In this document: in pieces, positions 10,379 to 19,373 of the stretch
How the letters are laid out: each line of letters starts with the position of its first letter
How positions within the stretch are numbered: position 1 is the first letter of the stretch
Assembly: GCA_026913215.1 (NCBI GenBank)
Contig: JAPTYK010000001.1
Span: forward strand, 930,001-994,000
Direction of reading: 5' to 3'
Origin: Streptomyces diastatochromogenes
GTDB lineage: Bacteria; Actinomycetota; Actinomycetes; Streptomycetales; Streptomycetaceae
Length of the DNA stretch: 64,000 nucleotides
Program-made: the position numbers and the translations under genes
Notes under the pieces: model-generated
Seen by the model: only the letters and a program-made list of their open reading frames with translations
Databases searched by the model: none
Told to the model about the DNA's origin: nothing

Positions 10379-11342
10379 GTGGAGACCGCCGAACCGCCCG
10401 CGGCCGCGGGCGTGCGGATGGACTGGTGGGCCGTTCCGTCCACGGTGCGGAGCCGGGTCGAGGCGTCCCTCGGCTCCCCGTGGCCCGATGCCGTCACCCA
10501 GGTCGGCGGCTTCTCGCCGGGTGTCGCCGCGCGCGTGCGCCTCGCCGACGGCGGCGGGTCTTCGTGAAGGCGGTGGGACCCGAACCCAACCCGACACCCC
10601 GCCCTCCATCGGGCGGAGGCCCGGATCACCGCGGCCCTGCCGACCGCCGCCCCGTGCCGTCGCTGCTCATGGCCCTGGACCTCGACGGCTGGGTCGTCCT
10701 GGTCCTCGAAGACGTGGACGGCGTGACGCCGGCGCAGCCCTGGCGGCCGGACGAGCTCCGGCGCGTCCTCGCGGCGACGGCGGAGCTGTCCGTCCTGCTC
10801 GACCCCTCACCGGTCGGGGCGCCGACGATCGCCGACCGTTTCGGTGAGAAGTTCCGGGGCTGGCGCCGGCTCGCCGCCGCCTCCGAGGCGGGGACGGACG
10901 ACCTGGCGTGGCTCGACCCGTGGGCCCGCCGCCGTCTCGCGCGGCTCGCCGACCGGGAAGCCGCCTGGACCACCGCCGCGGCGGCGGCGCCCTGGTCCAC
11001 GGCGACCTGCGCGCGGACAACGTCCTGCTCACCGGTGACCGCGTCGTGGTCGTCGACTGGCCGTGGGCCTCGGTCGGCGCCCCCTGGTTCGACGTCGTCG
11101 CGATGGGCCCGAGCGTGATCATGCGGGGCGCCCCGGACGCCATCGGCCTCCTCGACCGGCACCTCCTCGCCCGCGGCGCCGACGCCGAGGACGTGACCAC
11201 CGTGCTCATCGCCCTGGCCGGCTGTTTCCTCCACCAGTCCGTCCAGCCCCCGCCGCCGGGACTGCCCACCCTGCGGGGCTTCCAGCGCGCCCAGGGCGAA
11301 GCCGCCCTGGACTGGGTGCGGGAGCGGACCCGCCGGCGCTGA
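10379..11342 (+). CDS. Aminoglycoside phosphotransferase-fold kinase, frame-broken
   Basis: GTG at 10379 with AAGAGGAG spaced 6 bases upstream; an in-frame ATG at 10361 overlaps that site and is less likely. The protein-kinase-like fold is shown by GFSPGVAARVRLADGG...VFVKAVG (ATP-binding Lys), catalytic loop GALVHGDLRADNVLLTGD near residue 205, and VVVVDWPWASVGAPWFDV as DFG-equivalent. Family members phosphorylate aminoglycosides, homoserine, choline and other small molecules; nothing here identifies an antibiotic substrate. Frame changes near 10,560, 10,598 and 10,985. About 320 residues when joined. Confidence 0.85.
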
Positions 11343-11397
11343 CGGCCCCGGATAGAGTCGGAAACCGGACGAGCCGGGGCGAAGGAGGCCGACGGGC

Positions 11398-11876
11398 ATG
11401 GCGGTGGACGAGCTCGACACGCGGATCCTGCGGCTGCTCATCGAGCAGCCGAGGACGAGCGTGCGCGAGTACGCGCGGATCCTGGGGGTGGCGCGGGGCA
11501 CCGTGCAGGCGAGGATCGACCGGATGGAGCGCGACGGGGTGATCACGGCGACCGGGCCGGTCCTCTCCCCGCCGCCCTCGGGCACCCGGTGCTCGCCTTC
11601 GTGCACGTCGAGGTGACCCAGGGACATCTGGACGAGGTCGGGGACGCGCTCGCCCGCGTGCCGGAGATCGTGGAGGCCTTCTCCATCACCGGCGGCGGCG
11701 ATCTCCTGACCCGGGTGGTGGCCCGCGACGCCGGGCACCTGGAGGACGTCATCCAGCGGCTGATCCAACTGCCCGGCGTGGTCCGCACCCGGACCGAGAT
11801 CGCGCTGCGCGAGCGGGTCGCGCACCGGCTGCTGCCCCTGGTCGAGGCGGTCGGCCGCCGCTCCGGGACGCCCTGA
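11398..11876 (+). CDS. Lrp/AsnC-family regulator, one frame break
   Basis: ATG at 11398 after GGAGG. An N-terminal winged HTH of the AsnC type (LDTRILRLLIEQPRTSVREY, ARGTVQARIDRMERDGVI) is followed by a RAM ligand-binding domain (LAFVHVEVTQGHLDEVGDAL, ITGGGDLLTRVVARDAGHLEDVI, VVRTRTEIAL). Such proteins bind amino acids and act as multimeric local or global regulators. One base is missing near 11,570 in the linker; repaired length about 160 residues. Its targets may be neighbours or the gene itself. Confidence 0.9.
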
Positions 11877-11975
11877 GCCGTCTTCTGGTGGGTTCGTCCA
11901 AGCAGGCTGGCAGATGCCATGAGGCGTCCCTCGATCCCTTGCAGATGAGATCTCGTACGACCTAACGTGGCCAGC

Positions 11976-12368
11976 ATGCAGTCCTACACCATCGGTCAGG
12001 CGGCACGCCTGCTCGGCGTCAGCCCGACACGGCACGCCGCTGGGCCGACGCGGGCCGGGTCGCGACCCACCGCGACGAGAACGGCGGCGCCTCATCGACG
12101 GGCGCGACCTGGCCGCCTTCTCCATCGAGGTCGGCCAGGGCGCCCCGGGGACGAGGAGGGCTCGTACACCTCGGCCCGCAACGCCTTCCCCGGGATCGTG
12201 ACCGCCGTCAAGCTCGGCGACGTCGCCGCCCAGGTCGAGATCCAGGCCGGACCGCACCGGCTCGTCTCGCTGCTCACCCGCGAGGCCGTGGAGGAACTGG
12301 GCCTGGAGGTCGGCATGCAGGCCACCGCCCGGGTGAAGTCGACCAGCGTGCACATCGACCGGACCTGA
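11976..12368 (+). CDS. Mop/TOBE molybdate-binding regulator with MerR-like HTH, frame-broken
   Basis: ATG at 11976 (a GTG lies three codons upstream). Residues 1-50 form an excisionase/MerR-like HTH (YTIGQAARLLGVSP, DTARRWADAGRVATHRDENGG, RLIDGRDLAAFS). Residues 60-132 are a Mop/TOBE domain (SARNAFPGIVTAVKLGDVAAQVEIQAG, LVSLLTREAVEELGLEVG, ARVKSTSVHIDR) that binds molybdate. Three single-base losses (near 12,025, 12,090 and 12,152) fall in G/C runs within about 130 bp; restoring one G, one C and one G gives a continuous 132-residue product. It sits directly before the ModB/ModC genes and is the obvious candidate regulator. Confidence 0.9.
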   Translation: MQSYTIGQAARLLGVSPTRHAAGPTRAGSRPTATRTAAPHRRARPGRLLHRGRPGRPGDEEGSYTSARNAFPGIVTAVKLGDVAAQVEIQAGPHRLVSLLTREAVEELGLEVGMQATARVKSTSVHIDRT

Positions 12369-12375
12369 TCCCCTC

Positions 12376-12422
12376 CGGGCCCACGGCCCACCGGAAGCGG
12401 ACTTCCGGCGGGCCGTGGCCCG
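12376..12422 (+). terminator. Hairpin after the TOBE regulator gene
   Basis: Arms of about 21 bp with one bulged C (CGGGCCCACGG... pairing with ...CCGTGGCCCG) around a four-base centre. Starts 8 bp after the TOBE stop. Likely terminator or strong attenuating stem. Confidence 0.65.
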
Positions 12423-12429
12423 GAGCGGC

Positions 12430-12473
12430 CCGTGGGGGCCGTCCGTGTCCGGGGGGACGGACGGCCCCCACGG
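12430..12473 (+). terminator. Second perfect hairpin upstream of modB
   Basis: CCGTGGGGGCCGTCCGT (12430-12446) pairs perfectly with ACGGACGGCCCCCACGG (12457-12473): a 17-bp stem with a 10-base G-rich loop. Two strong consecutive stems fill the space where modA is usually expected. It may terminate transcription before modB or mark the edge of a deletion. Confidence 0.6.
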
Positions 12474-12517
12474 CGCTTCCCCGAGCACTCCTCCTCAGCA
12501 CACCCCTGGAACCCACG

Positions 12518-13345
12518 ATGAAACGCCTTCAGGGCCGGACCGCCGGACGCGGGCCGCGCACCCGCTCCTCCTCGCCGTGCCCGCGCTGCTCGCCGTCGCG
12601 TTCCTGCTGCTGCCGCTCGTCAGGGTCCTGGTCCGCACCGAATGGGGCTCCTTCGGCACGCACCTGACGAGCCCCGGCACCGTCCAGGCCCTCAAGCTGT
12701 CCCTGCTCGTCTCCTTCTGGGCGCTCGGCCTGTCGCTGCTGCTCGGCGTGCCGCTCGCCTGGCTGCTCGCCCGCGTGCCGTTCCGGGGCAAGGCGATCGT
12801 CCGCTCACTGGTGCTGCTGCCCATGGTGCTGCCGCCGACGGTCGGCGGCGTGGCCCTGCTGCTCGCGTTCGGGCGGCGCGGCGTCGTCGGCCCCTGGCTG
12901 GAGAGCGCCTTCGGGGTGACCCTGCCCTTCCACACCTCCGGCGCGGTGGTCGCCGCGACGTTCGTGGCCATGCCGTTCCTCGTCATCAGCCTGGAGGGCG
13001 CGCTGGCCGGGCTGCGCCCCCGGTACGAGGAGACGGCCGCGTCCCTGGGCGCCTCGCCGGTGCGGGTGTTCCTCACCGTCACGCTGCCGATGGTCGCCCC
13101 CGGGCTGCTCGCCGGAGCCGCGCTCACCTGGGCGCGGGCGCTCGGCGAGTTCGGCGCCACCATCACCTTCGCCGGGAACCTGCCCGGCGCCACCCAGACC
13201 CTTCCGCTCCAGGTCTATCTGCTGCTCCAGGACGAGCCGGAGGCGGCGACCTCCGTGTCGCTGCTGCTGCTCGCCATCGCGATGGCGGTCCTGGTCGCCC
13301 TGCGCGGCCGCTGGACGGGCACCCCTCCCGGGCCGGACCCGAACC
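12518..13345 (+). CDS. modB: Molybdate ABC transporter permease ModB, start region and stop disturbed
   Basis: The body is a clear ModB permease: [48 protein letters not shown], six hydrophobic helices, and the ATPase-contact EAA loop [31 protein letters not shown] near residue 170, then [23 protein letters not shown]. It carries molybdate across the membrane with ModC. The only good ATG, 12518, is out of frame with the body, so a base is probably missing within the first 15 codons. At the 3' end the frame has no stop and runs on over the ModC gene; homology ends near 13,330. A natural ModB-ModC fusion cannot be excluded. Confidence 0.87.
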
Positions 13346-14448
13346 GTGTCCGGGGCCCCGGCCGAGGACCCCGCCGCGCCACCGCCCCGAGACCTCCCGG
13401 CGGCGGAACCCGACACCGGGCGCTGGGCGCTGCACGCCGAGGTCACCGGCTTCAACGAGCTGACCCTGGACGCCGGACCGGGCACCACCATCGCCGTCGT
13501 CGGCCCCAACGGCGCCGGAAAGACCACCCTGCTCCGGGCCCTCCTCGGCCTCACCCCCGCGCCCACGCCTCGCTGCGGCTCGGCGACACCGACGTCACCG
13601 AGCTGCCCCGCACCGGCGCCGGGTGGCGTGGGTCCCGCAGGACGGCGCCCTCTTCCCCATCTGTCGGCGCTCGCCAACACCGCGTACGGCCTCCGGGCGC
13701 GCGGGGTGCCGCGCGCCGAGGCCCGGCGGGAGGCGCGGGTCTGGCTCGACCGGCTCGCCGTCGGCCACCTCGCCCACCGCCGTCCGGCCGAGCTGTCCGG
13801 CGGCCAGGCCCAGCGCGTCGCCCTCGCCCGCGCGCTCGCCGCCCGTCCCCGGCTGCTGCTGCTCGACGAGCCGCTCGCGGCCCTCGACCAGACCACCCGG
13901 GCCCACGTCCGGCACACCCTGCGCAGCCACCTCGCCCGGCTTCGGCGGTGTCTGCCTCATCGTCACCCACGACCCCGTCGAGGCCGTCTCGCTCGCCGAC
14001 CGGGTGCTCGTCCTCCAGGACGGACGCACCCTCCAGGACGACTCTCCCGCCGAGGTCTCGCGGCACCCCGCTCCCCTGGGTGGCCCGGATGCTCGGCCGG
14101 AACGCCTGGCCCGGCACCGCCTCCGCCGAAGGCCTCGCCCTGGACGGGGCGGCACCCTGATCACCGCCGAGCAGCCGCCCGCCGGCACCCGGCCCTGGCG
14201 ATCATCGCGCCCGAGGCCGTGGCCGTGCACCGCGAGCGGCCCGGCGGCAGCCCCGCAACGTCTGGCCCGGAACCGTACGGGAGATCACCGCGAGCGGCAG
14301 CCGGCTGCGGGTCCTCGTCACCTCGGACTCCGCGCCCTCGCTCGTCGCCGAGATCACCCCGCAGGCCGCCGCCGACCTGGGCCTCGCGGACGGGGTGCCG
14401 GTCTGGACGGGCGTCAAGGCGACCGAGGTGACCGTCGTACCGCTGTGA
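13346..14448 (+). CDS. modC: Molybdate ABC transporter ATP-binding protein ModC with TOBE domain, heavily frame-broken
   Basis: GTG at 13346. Walker [18 protein letters not shown] near residue 50, signature [16 protein letters not shown], Walker [18 protein letters not shown]-loop [23 protein letters not shown]-terminal TOBE domain ([18 protein letters not shown]...[26 protein letters not shown]) senses oxyanion, as in ModC. About seven frame changes occur (near 13,565, 13,620, 13,660, 13,940, 14,065, 14,150-14,190 and 14,255), the highest density in the window. Repaired length about 365 residues. ModA is absent nearby. Confidence 0.87.
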
Positions 14449-14478
14449 GGCCCGTGGGGCCGGCCGACGGCCCGGCGC

Positions 14479-14561
14479 GGGACGGAAACGGGGGAAGGAA
14501 ACAGGAGGGGAACGGAAACGGGGGGACGGAAATAGGGGGACGGAAATAGGGGACGGAAATG
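14479..14561 (+). repeat. Purine-rich tandem repeat, about 13-15-bp unit
   Basis: Six imperfect copies of GGGGACGGAAAYRG lie between modC and the DinB gene. The plus strand is almost pyrimidine-free here and holds several GGG/GGGG runs, so it could form G-quadruplex or triplex structure. Confidence 0.75.
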
Positions 14562-14630
14562 GGCGGGCGTCGCGGCCGGGTGCTGTGGCAGGGTACGACC
14601 GCCCTGTCCCCGCGTGATCCGGAGTGCCCC

Positions 14631-15246
14631 GTGTCCCTGCCCGAGCGGCTCGTCCCCTCCTCGACCAGTTCGACTTCGCCCGGAAGCGGCTCGCCGACCG
14701 GATGGCGGGACCGGTGGTGGACAGCGGCAACGGTACGGACGTCGAGGTCGGTCCGATGACGGACGCGGAGTACCTGTGGGAGCCGGGGCCCGGCTGCTGG
14801 TCCGTACGGCGCCACGCCGACGGCCCGGGGCCGGGCGCGACGCTCCTCGTGGGCGCCGGTGACTGGGGCCGGGACACGACGCCGCCGCCGCACCCGTGCC
14901 GCCGCCGTTCACGACGATCGCCTGGCGGCTGAGCCACCTCTCCGAGATGCTCGCCCTGCGGGCCGACCACACGACCGGCAGCCGGAGCCTGACCCGCGAC
15001 GACTTCACGGTCCACGGGGACGTCGCCACCGCCCTCCCGGCCTTCGACGCCGCCGCGACCGCCTGGCGCGGGGCGCTGGTGTCCGCCGACGACAAGGCGC
15101 TCGACACCGTGGGCCACTGCACCTACCCGCACGGCAGCGACGCGGAGAACCCCTTCCTGGAGATCGTCTGGTGGGTGAACCAGGAGCTCCTGCACCACGG
15201 CGCGGAGATCGCCCTCCTCCGCGACCTCCACCGCCTCCTCCCCTAG
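14631..15246 (+). CDS. DinB-family protein, frame-broken
   Basis: GTG at 14631 after GGAG at 14621-14624. DinB/maleylpyruvate-isomerase-like four-helix features: LDQFDFARKRLADRMAG, YLWEPGPGCWSVR, IAWRLSHLSEMLALRADH, and C-terminal EIVWWVNQELLHHGAEIALLRDL with the metal-ligand His pattern. DinB-fold enzymes are metal-dependent thiol transferases, often using mycothiol in actinobacteria; substrate unknown. Frame changes near 14,660 and 14,895. About 205 residues. A second DinB protein lies at 32542-33054. Confidence 0.85.
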
Positions 15247-15259
15247 GGCCCGCGGGAGT

Positions 15260-17320
15260 TCAGCGGATGGTGCGGGCCAGGAGCATCGCCACGTCGTCCT
15301 GGGCGGATCCCGCGAGGAGCCGCCCGAGGACCTCGTCGCACAGCGTGTCCAGGGGCCGGTCGAGGGGCCGCAGGGCCTCGGCCAGCTGCCGCATGCCCTG
15401 GTCGAGGTCCCGGTCGCGGGCCTCGATGAGACCGTCCGTGTAGAGGACGAGGAGTCCGCCCCCGGGCAGGGCGACCTCCTCCGTGCCGAAGTCGTGGGCT
15501 CCGGTGCCGAGCGGGGTCCCGGGCGGCCCGTCGAGGAAGGTGATGGTGCCGTCCGGGGTGGCGACGGCCGGCGGCGGATGGCCGGCGCGGGCGATGACCC
15601 AGCCGCCGGTGGCCGGATCGTGGACCGCGTAGACGCAGGTCGCCATCTCGTCCTCGCCGAGATCGGCCACGACGGCGTCCAGGGAGCGGAGCATCCGGGC
15701 CGGCGCAATGTCGTGGCGGGCCAGGGTCCGTACGGCGGTGCGCAGTTGGCCCATGACGGCCGCCGCGTGGATGCCGTGCCCCATGACGTCGCCGATGACG
15801 AGCCCCGTGCGGCCGCCGGGCAGGGCGATGACGTCGAACCAGTCGCCGCCGACGTCGTGGGAGCTCGCGGGGAGGTAGCGGCCGGTGAGTTCGAGGCCGG
15901 TGACGTCGGGGAGTTCGTTGTTGGTGAGGCTGCGCTGCAGGGTGAGGGCGGCCTCCCGCTGGGTGGTGTAGAGCCGGGCGTTGTCGATGTTGAGGGCGGC
16001 GCGGGCGACGACCTCGTCGATGAGGACGCAGTCCTGCGCGTCGAAGGGCTCGCGGGTCCGCAGCCGGGTCACCGTGATCGCCCCGAGCACCTGTCCGCGG
16101 GCCACCAGGGGGACGAGCCGGGCCGAGCCGATGCGGGTGGCGAAGTAGGTGCGGAGCGCCTCGGTCCGCGGGTCGGTGAAGAGCTTCGGGATGTCGGACG
16201 TGTAGAGGTTCGTGGGCCGCCCGTGGACGACGACCTGCTCGTACACGGAGTCCAGGGGGATCTGGAAGGTCTGGCCCGGGGCGAGGAGGGCCGTGGGCGC
16301 GGTCGGCTCGGGGAACCGGGCGGCGAGCCGCCGCAGCAGGCCCCGGGTGGGGGCGACCGGGTCGTCGGGTTCGAGGACGGACTCCAGCATCTGCACGTCG
16401 GCCGAGTCGGCGAGCTGGGGCACGAGGAAGCGCACGGCCTCCTCCGCCGTCTGCTTCAGGTCCAGGGTGGTGCCGATCCGGGCGCCGGCCTCGGCGAGCA
16501 GGGCGAAGCGGTGCCGGGCCCGCTCGACCTCGATGTGCGCCTCCTGGCTCTCGGTGATGTCGACGAGGGAGGCGATCAGGCCGAGCGGCCGCGGTTCGGT
16601 GCGGTCGACGAGCGGGGCGTACGAGCAGGACCAGATGTGGTCCCGGTCGGGGTCGGCGGGGGTACGGCCGACCCGGCGGGCGTCCACCACGGCCGTACCG
16701 CTCTCCAGGACCTGCCGCATGAGGGATTCGAGCGAGGCGGCGTTGACGCCGGGCACGACCTCGGTGAGCCGGCGGCCCACGTGCCGGGCGGCCGAGACGC
16801 CGTTCATCCGCGCCAGGGCGTCGTTGACGCGCAGGAAGCGCAGGTCGGGGCCGAGCAGGGCGAGCCCTATGGGCGACTGGGCGAAGAGGCTGTCCATCGC
16901 CGCCAGGTTCTCCCGCATCCGCAGGACCTCGGAGGTCTCCACCGCGATGAGCATCGCCCCCGGGCGCCCCTGCGGGTCGGCCGCCGGGACGATCCACATC
17001 TCCATGGCGACGGTGTGGCCGTCGCGGTGGCGGACGGGCAGCGTGCCGACCATGGTCTCGCCCGCCTGGACGCGGTCGGTGAGCCGGTCGGCGAGCTCGC
17101 GGTTCGCGTCGGGGACGAGGAGCGGGGTCGCGAGCCTGCCGAGGACGTGCTCGGGCCGGTGGCCGAGGAGGTCCTGCGCGGCGAGCGACCATTCCACGAT
17201 GCGGCCCTCGGCGTCCTCCCGCCAGAGGGCGATCGGAAGCAGCTCACGGAGCACGCCCGCGTCCCCGACGGCCGCCCGGGGCGGCTGCGGAACCCTGCTC
17301 GACGACTGGTGAGTCTCCAA
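15260..17320 (-). CDS. PAS-PAS-GAF-SpoIIE protein phosphatase
   Basis: Intact, 686 residues, TTG start at 17320. Domains: PAS about 22-130 (LPIALWREDAEGRIVEWSLAAQDLLG), PAS about 140-260 (FAQSPIGLALLGPDLRFLRVNDAL), GAF about 270-430 (LAEAGARIGTTLDLKQTAEEAVRFL), and PP2C-like SpoIIE domain about 460-684 with the metal motif HDVGGDWFDV, DVMGHGIHAAAVM, VLYTDGLIEARDRDLDQG and QDDVAMLLAR. Family members dephosphorylate anti-anti-sigma factors in partner-switching pathways; the acidic residues for two Mn/Mg ions are present. No HATPase_c domain is fused, unlike some Streptomyces homologues. A possible STAS partner lies at 43385-43794. No membrane segment, so sensing is likely cytoplasmic. Confidence 0.95.
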   Translation of the reverse strand: METHQSSSRVPQPPRAAVGDAGVLRELLPIALWREDAEGRIVEWSLAAQDLLGHRPEHVLGRLATPLLVPDANRELADRLTDRVQAGETMVGTLPVRHRDGHTVAMEMWIVPAADPQGRPGAMLIAVETSEVLRMRENLAAMDSLFAQSPIGLALLGPDLRFLRVNDALARMNGVSAARHVGRRLTEVVPGVNAASLESLMRQVLESGTAVVDARRVGRTPADPDRDHIWSCSYAPLVDRTEPRPLGLIASLVDITESQEAHIEVERARHRFALLAEAGARIGTTLDLKQTAEEAVRFLVPQLADSADVQMLESVLEPDDPVAPTRGLLRRLAARFPEPTAPTALLAPGQTFQIPLDSVYEQVVVHGRPTNLYTSDIPKLFTDPRTEALRTYFATRIGSARLVPLVARGQVLGAITVTRLRTREPFDAQDCVLIDEVVARAALNIDNARLYTTQREAALTLQRSLTNNELPDVTGLELTGRYLPASSHDVGGDWFDVIALPGGRTGLVIGDVMGHGIHAAAVMGQLRTAVRTLARHDIAPARMLRSLDAVVADLGEDEMATCVYAVHDPATGGWVIARAGHPPPAVATPDGTITFLDGPPGTPLGTGAHDFGTEEVALPGGGLLVLYTDGLIEARDRDLDQGMRQLAEALRPLDRPLDTLCDEVLGRLLAGSAQDDVAMLLARTIR

Positions 17321-17445
17321 AGCATCGACCTACGCATCGGCCCGGCCCCACGGGGGCAATCCCTATCGAATCACCCTAGCCGAGGAGGGGCGGCGGGCGC
17401 TGCGCAGTGCGGCCGATCGGTACGGGAGGGGGCGGCGGCGGGGGC

Positions 17446-17553
17446 GCGGGTTCCGTACAGGGGTGGCGGGGGGGGCGGCTTGCGTACGGGGCGGCGGCTG
17501 GGGGTGCGGGTTCCGTACGGGGGCGGGTTCCGTACGGGGGCGGGTTCCGTAGT
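17446..17553 (+). repeat. 17-bp tandem repeat upstream of the kinase gene
   Basis: Unit GCGGGTTCCGTACGGGG. Three tandem copies start at 17506, 17523 and 17540, with one more divergent copy at 17446. The core CGTACGGGG also occurs near 17480, and GTACGGG near 17420. The 336-bp spacer 17321-17656 holds no other gene. The palindromic core CCGTACGG and position between two divergent signalling genes are compatible with a protein-binding array. Confidence 0.75.
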
Positions 17554-17656
17554 TCTACGGATGTGCGGGGCGGCCCGGGGGTGCGAGAGTCGGTCCGACC
17601 TCTGTGGGCCCGCCGCGCCCCGAGGAGCAGGGTGCGACCCGAGTACAGGGGTGTGT

Positions 17657-19373
17657 GTGAGCAGAGTGATCGACGGCCGCTTCGAGCTCGTGGAGCGGCT
17701 GGGCGGCGGCGGGATGGGCACGGTGTGGCGCGCCCGCGACCTGGCGCTCCACCGTGACGTGGCCGTCAAGGAGGTGCGGCCGCCGGACCCCGCGATGGCC
17801 GAGCACGACGTCGAGGGCGCCAGGACCCTCCGGGCGCGCGTGCTGCGCGAGGCCCGCGCCCTGGCCAGGATCGACCACCCCAACGTGGTGACGATCCATC
17901 ACATCGTGGACGCGGGTGAGGGAACCTATCCGTGGCTCGTGATGGAGCTGGTCACCGGCGGCTCCCTCCAGGACCGGCTGGAGCGGGGCACACTGAGCCC
18001 GCCCGAGGCCGCCGCGCTCGGGCGCGGGCTGCTGTCCGCCCTGCGCGCCGCCCACGACCGGGACATCGAGCACCGCGACGTGAAGCCCGCCAACGTCCTG
18101 CTGCGGCCCGACGGGCGGCCGGTGCTCACCGACTTCGGCATCGCGGCGATCCGCGAGTCCACCGTCCTGACGGCCTCGGGGTCGATCATCGGCTCGCCGG
18201 ACTACATGGCGCCCGAGCGGATTCGGGGCGGTCCGGGCACGAGCGGCCCGGCCGCCGACCTCTGGTCCCTGGCCATGCTCCTGTACGTGGCGGTGGAGGG
18301 CCACCACCCGCTGCGCCGCGAGAACACCCTGGCCACCCTCGCCGCCGTCCTCTCCGACGACGTGCCCGCTCCCCTGCGGGCCGGCGCCCTGACCGACGTA
18401 CTGACGCGGCTGCTCGTACGGGACCCGGCCGCCCGGCCCGGCGCGGACGAGCTCGACCGCGTGCTGGCGGCCGCCGCGGGGCGGAGGCTCCGGAGACGGT
18501 TCCGGAGGCCGTTCCGGAAGCCGTGGGGCGGCTGCTCCGGCCGCCCCGGAGGACAGGACGACCTCGTTCCGGCTGGCGCCGCCGGTCGCCGACAGACCTG
18601 CCGACGCGCCGGCCACCGCCCCGGGGAAGCCGCGCCGGAGCCCGTCCCCGCCGATGTCCCCGTCCCCGTTCCCGTCGATGTCCCGGTCCCCGCCGATGTC
18701 CTCGTCCCGTTCCCGTCGCCGGGCGGCGGCGGTGGCGGCGGCGTGTCGGCCGGTTCCTGGGGTCGGCCACCGTGGTCGTGCTCGCCCTCAGGATTCCCGT
18801 GGCCGCGATGAGCGGGGAGTGGCGGCCGGCCGACCCGGGGAGCGGGCCGGGCACCGCTCCTCCCGCGCGGGGTCCGCGAAGACGCCCTCGGGCGGGACGG
18901 CGGCTCCGGAGAAGCCGAACCTGCTGACGGCCGACGGGGTCCGGACCGCCGTGGCGGCCGTCAAGGCGGCCTCGGGCGGGGCGAAGGTCACCGGTTTCGT
19001 CGTGTACGCGGACTACGCGGTGGCCGAGGCGCTGGTCAAGGGCAGCACGAAGCGGTACGACCGGTACGTGTACCGGGGCGGGGACGTGGCCGTCCGGGAG
19101 GGCCCCGGCGGCACCGCCTTCCCGGGCACCGTCCCGGCCGACCTGGACGCGTTCGCCTGGGACGCGCTCCCGGCGCTCCTGAAGCGCGCCGACAAGGAGC
19201 TCGGCGTCGACGCGCCGACGAGCCGCTACCTCGTCCTCACCCCGGGGTCGACCTTCCTCGGGAGCAGGGCGCAGGCGGGGCTGAGCGTCTACCTGTCCGA
19301 CACCTACGGCGTGGCCTATCTGACGGCCGACGCGAAGGGCCGGGTGACCGCCGCCTATCCCCGCAAGGACTGA
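17657..19373 (+). CDS. PknB-like membrane Ser/Thr protein kinase with novel extracytoplasmic domain, frame-broken
   Basis: GTG at 17657 (VSRVIDGRFELVERLGGGGMG) with AGGGG upstream; GTG at 17651 is an alternative. Kinase domain residues about 8-275: glycine loop LGGGGMGTVW, Lys38 in VAVKEV, catalytic loop EHRDVKPANVLL, LTDFGIA, and MAPER. A proline-rich linker with P-V and P-E repeats follows (about 18,500-18,740), then a probable membrane helix near 18,770-18,810. A 170-residue external domain ends the protein (LTADGVRTAVAAVKAASGGAKVTGF...KRYDRYVYRGGDVAVREGP...). I do not recognise this outer domain. It is not PASTA. Frame changes cluster in the linker (18,480-18,880). The gene is divergent from the SpoIIE phosphatase. 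Confidence 0.85.

Noticed and set aside
10379..11342. Aminoglycoside resistance gene
   Set aside because: Only the general APH fold is seen; substrate-specific features of resistance enzymes are not recognisable.
11976..12368. Programmed ribosomal frameshifting
   Set aside because: Breaks are too frequent, lack slippery heptamers with stable downstream structure, and occur in almost every gene.
12376..12473. Molybdenum-cofactor riboswitch
   Set aside because: The two stems are simple hairpins; I cannot recognise the conserved multi-helix Moco RNA core.
12518..14448. Natural ModB-ModC fusion
   Set aside because: The frame does run through, but ModC motifs are in other frames and the run-through sequence is Arg/Pro-rich. 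More likely a lost stop; kept only as an alternative.
15494..18811. A 1,105-residue plus-strand open frame opposite the SpoIIE phosphatase
   Set aside because: It is the high-G+C shadow of the phosphatase up to about 17,300 and becomes the real kinase only after 17,657. Composition of the first part (Gly/Arg/Asp/Glu/Val) is that of an antisense frame.
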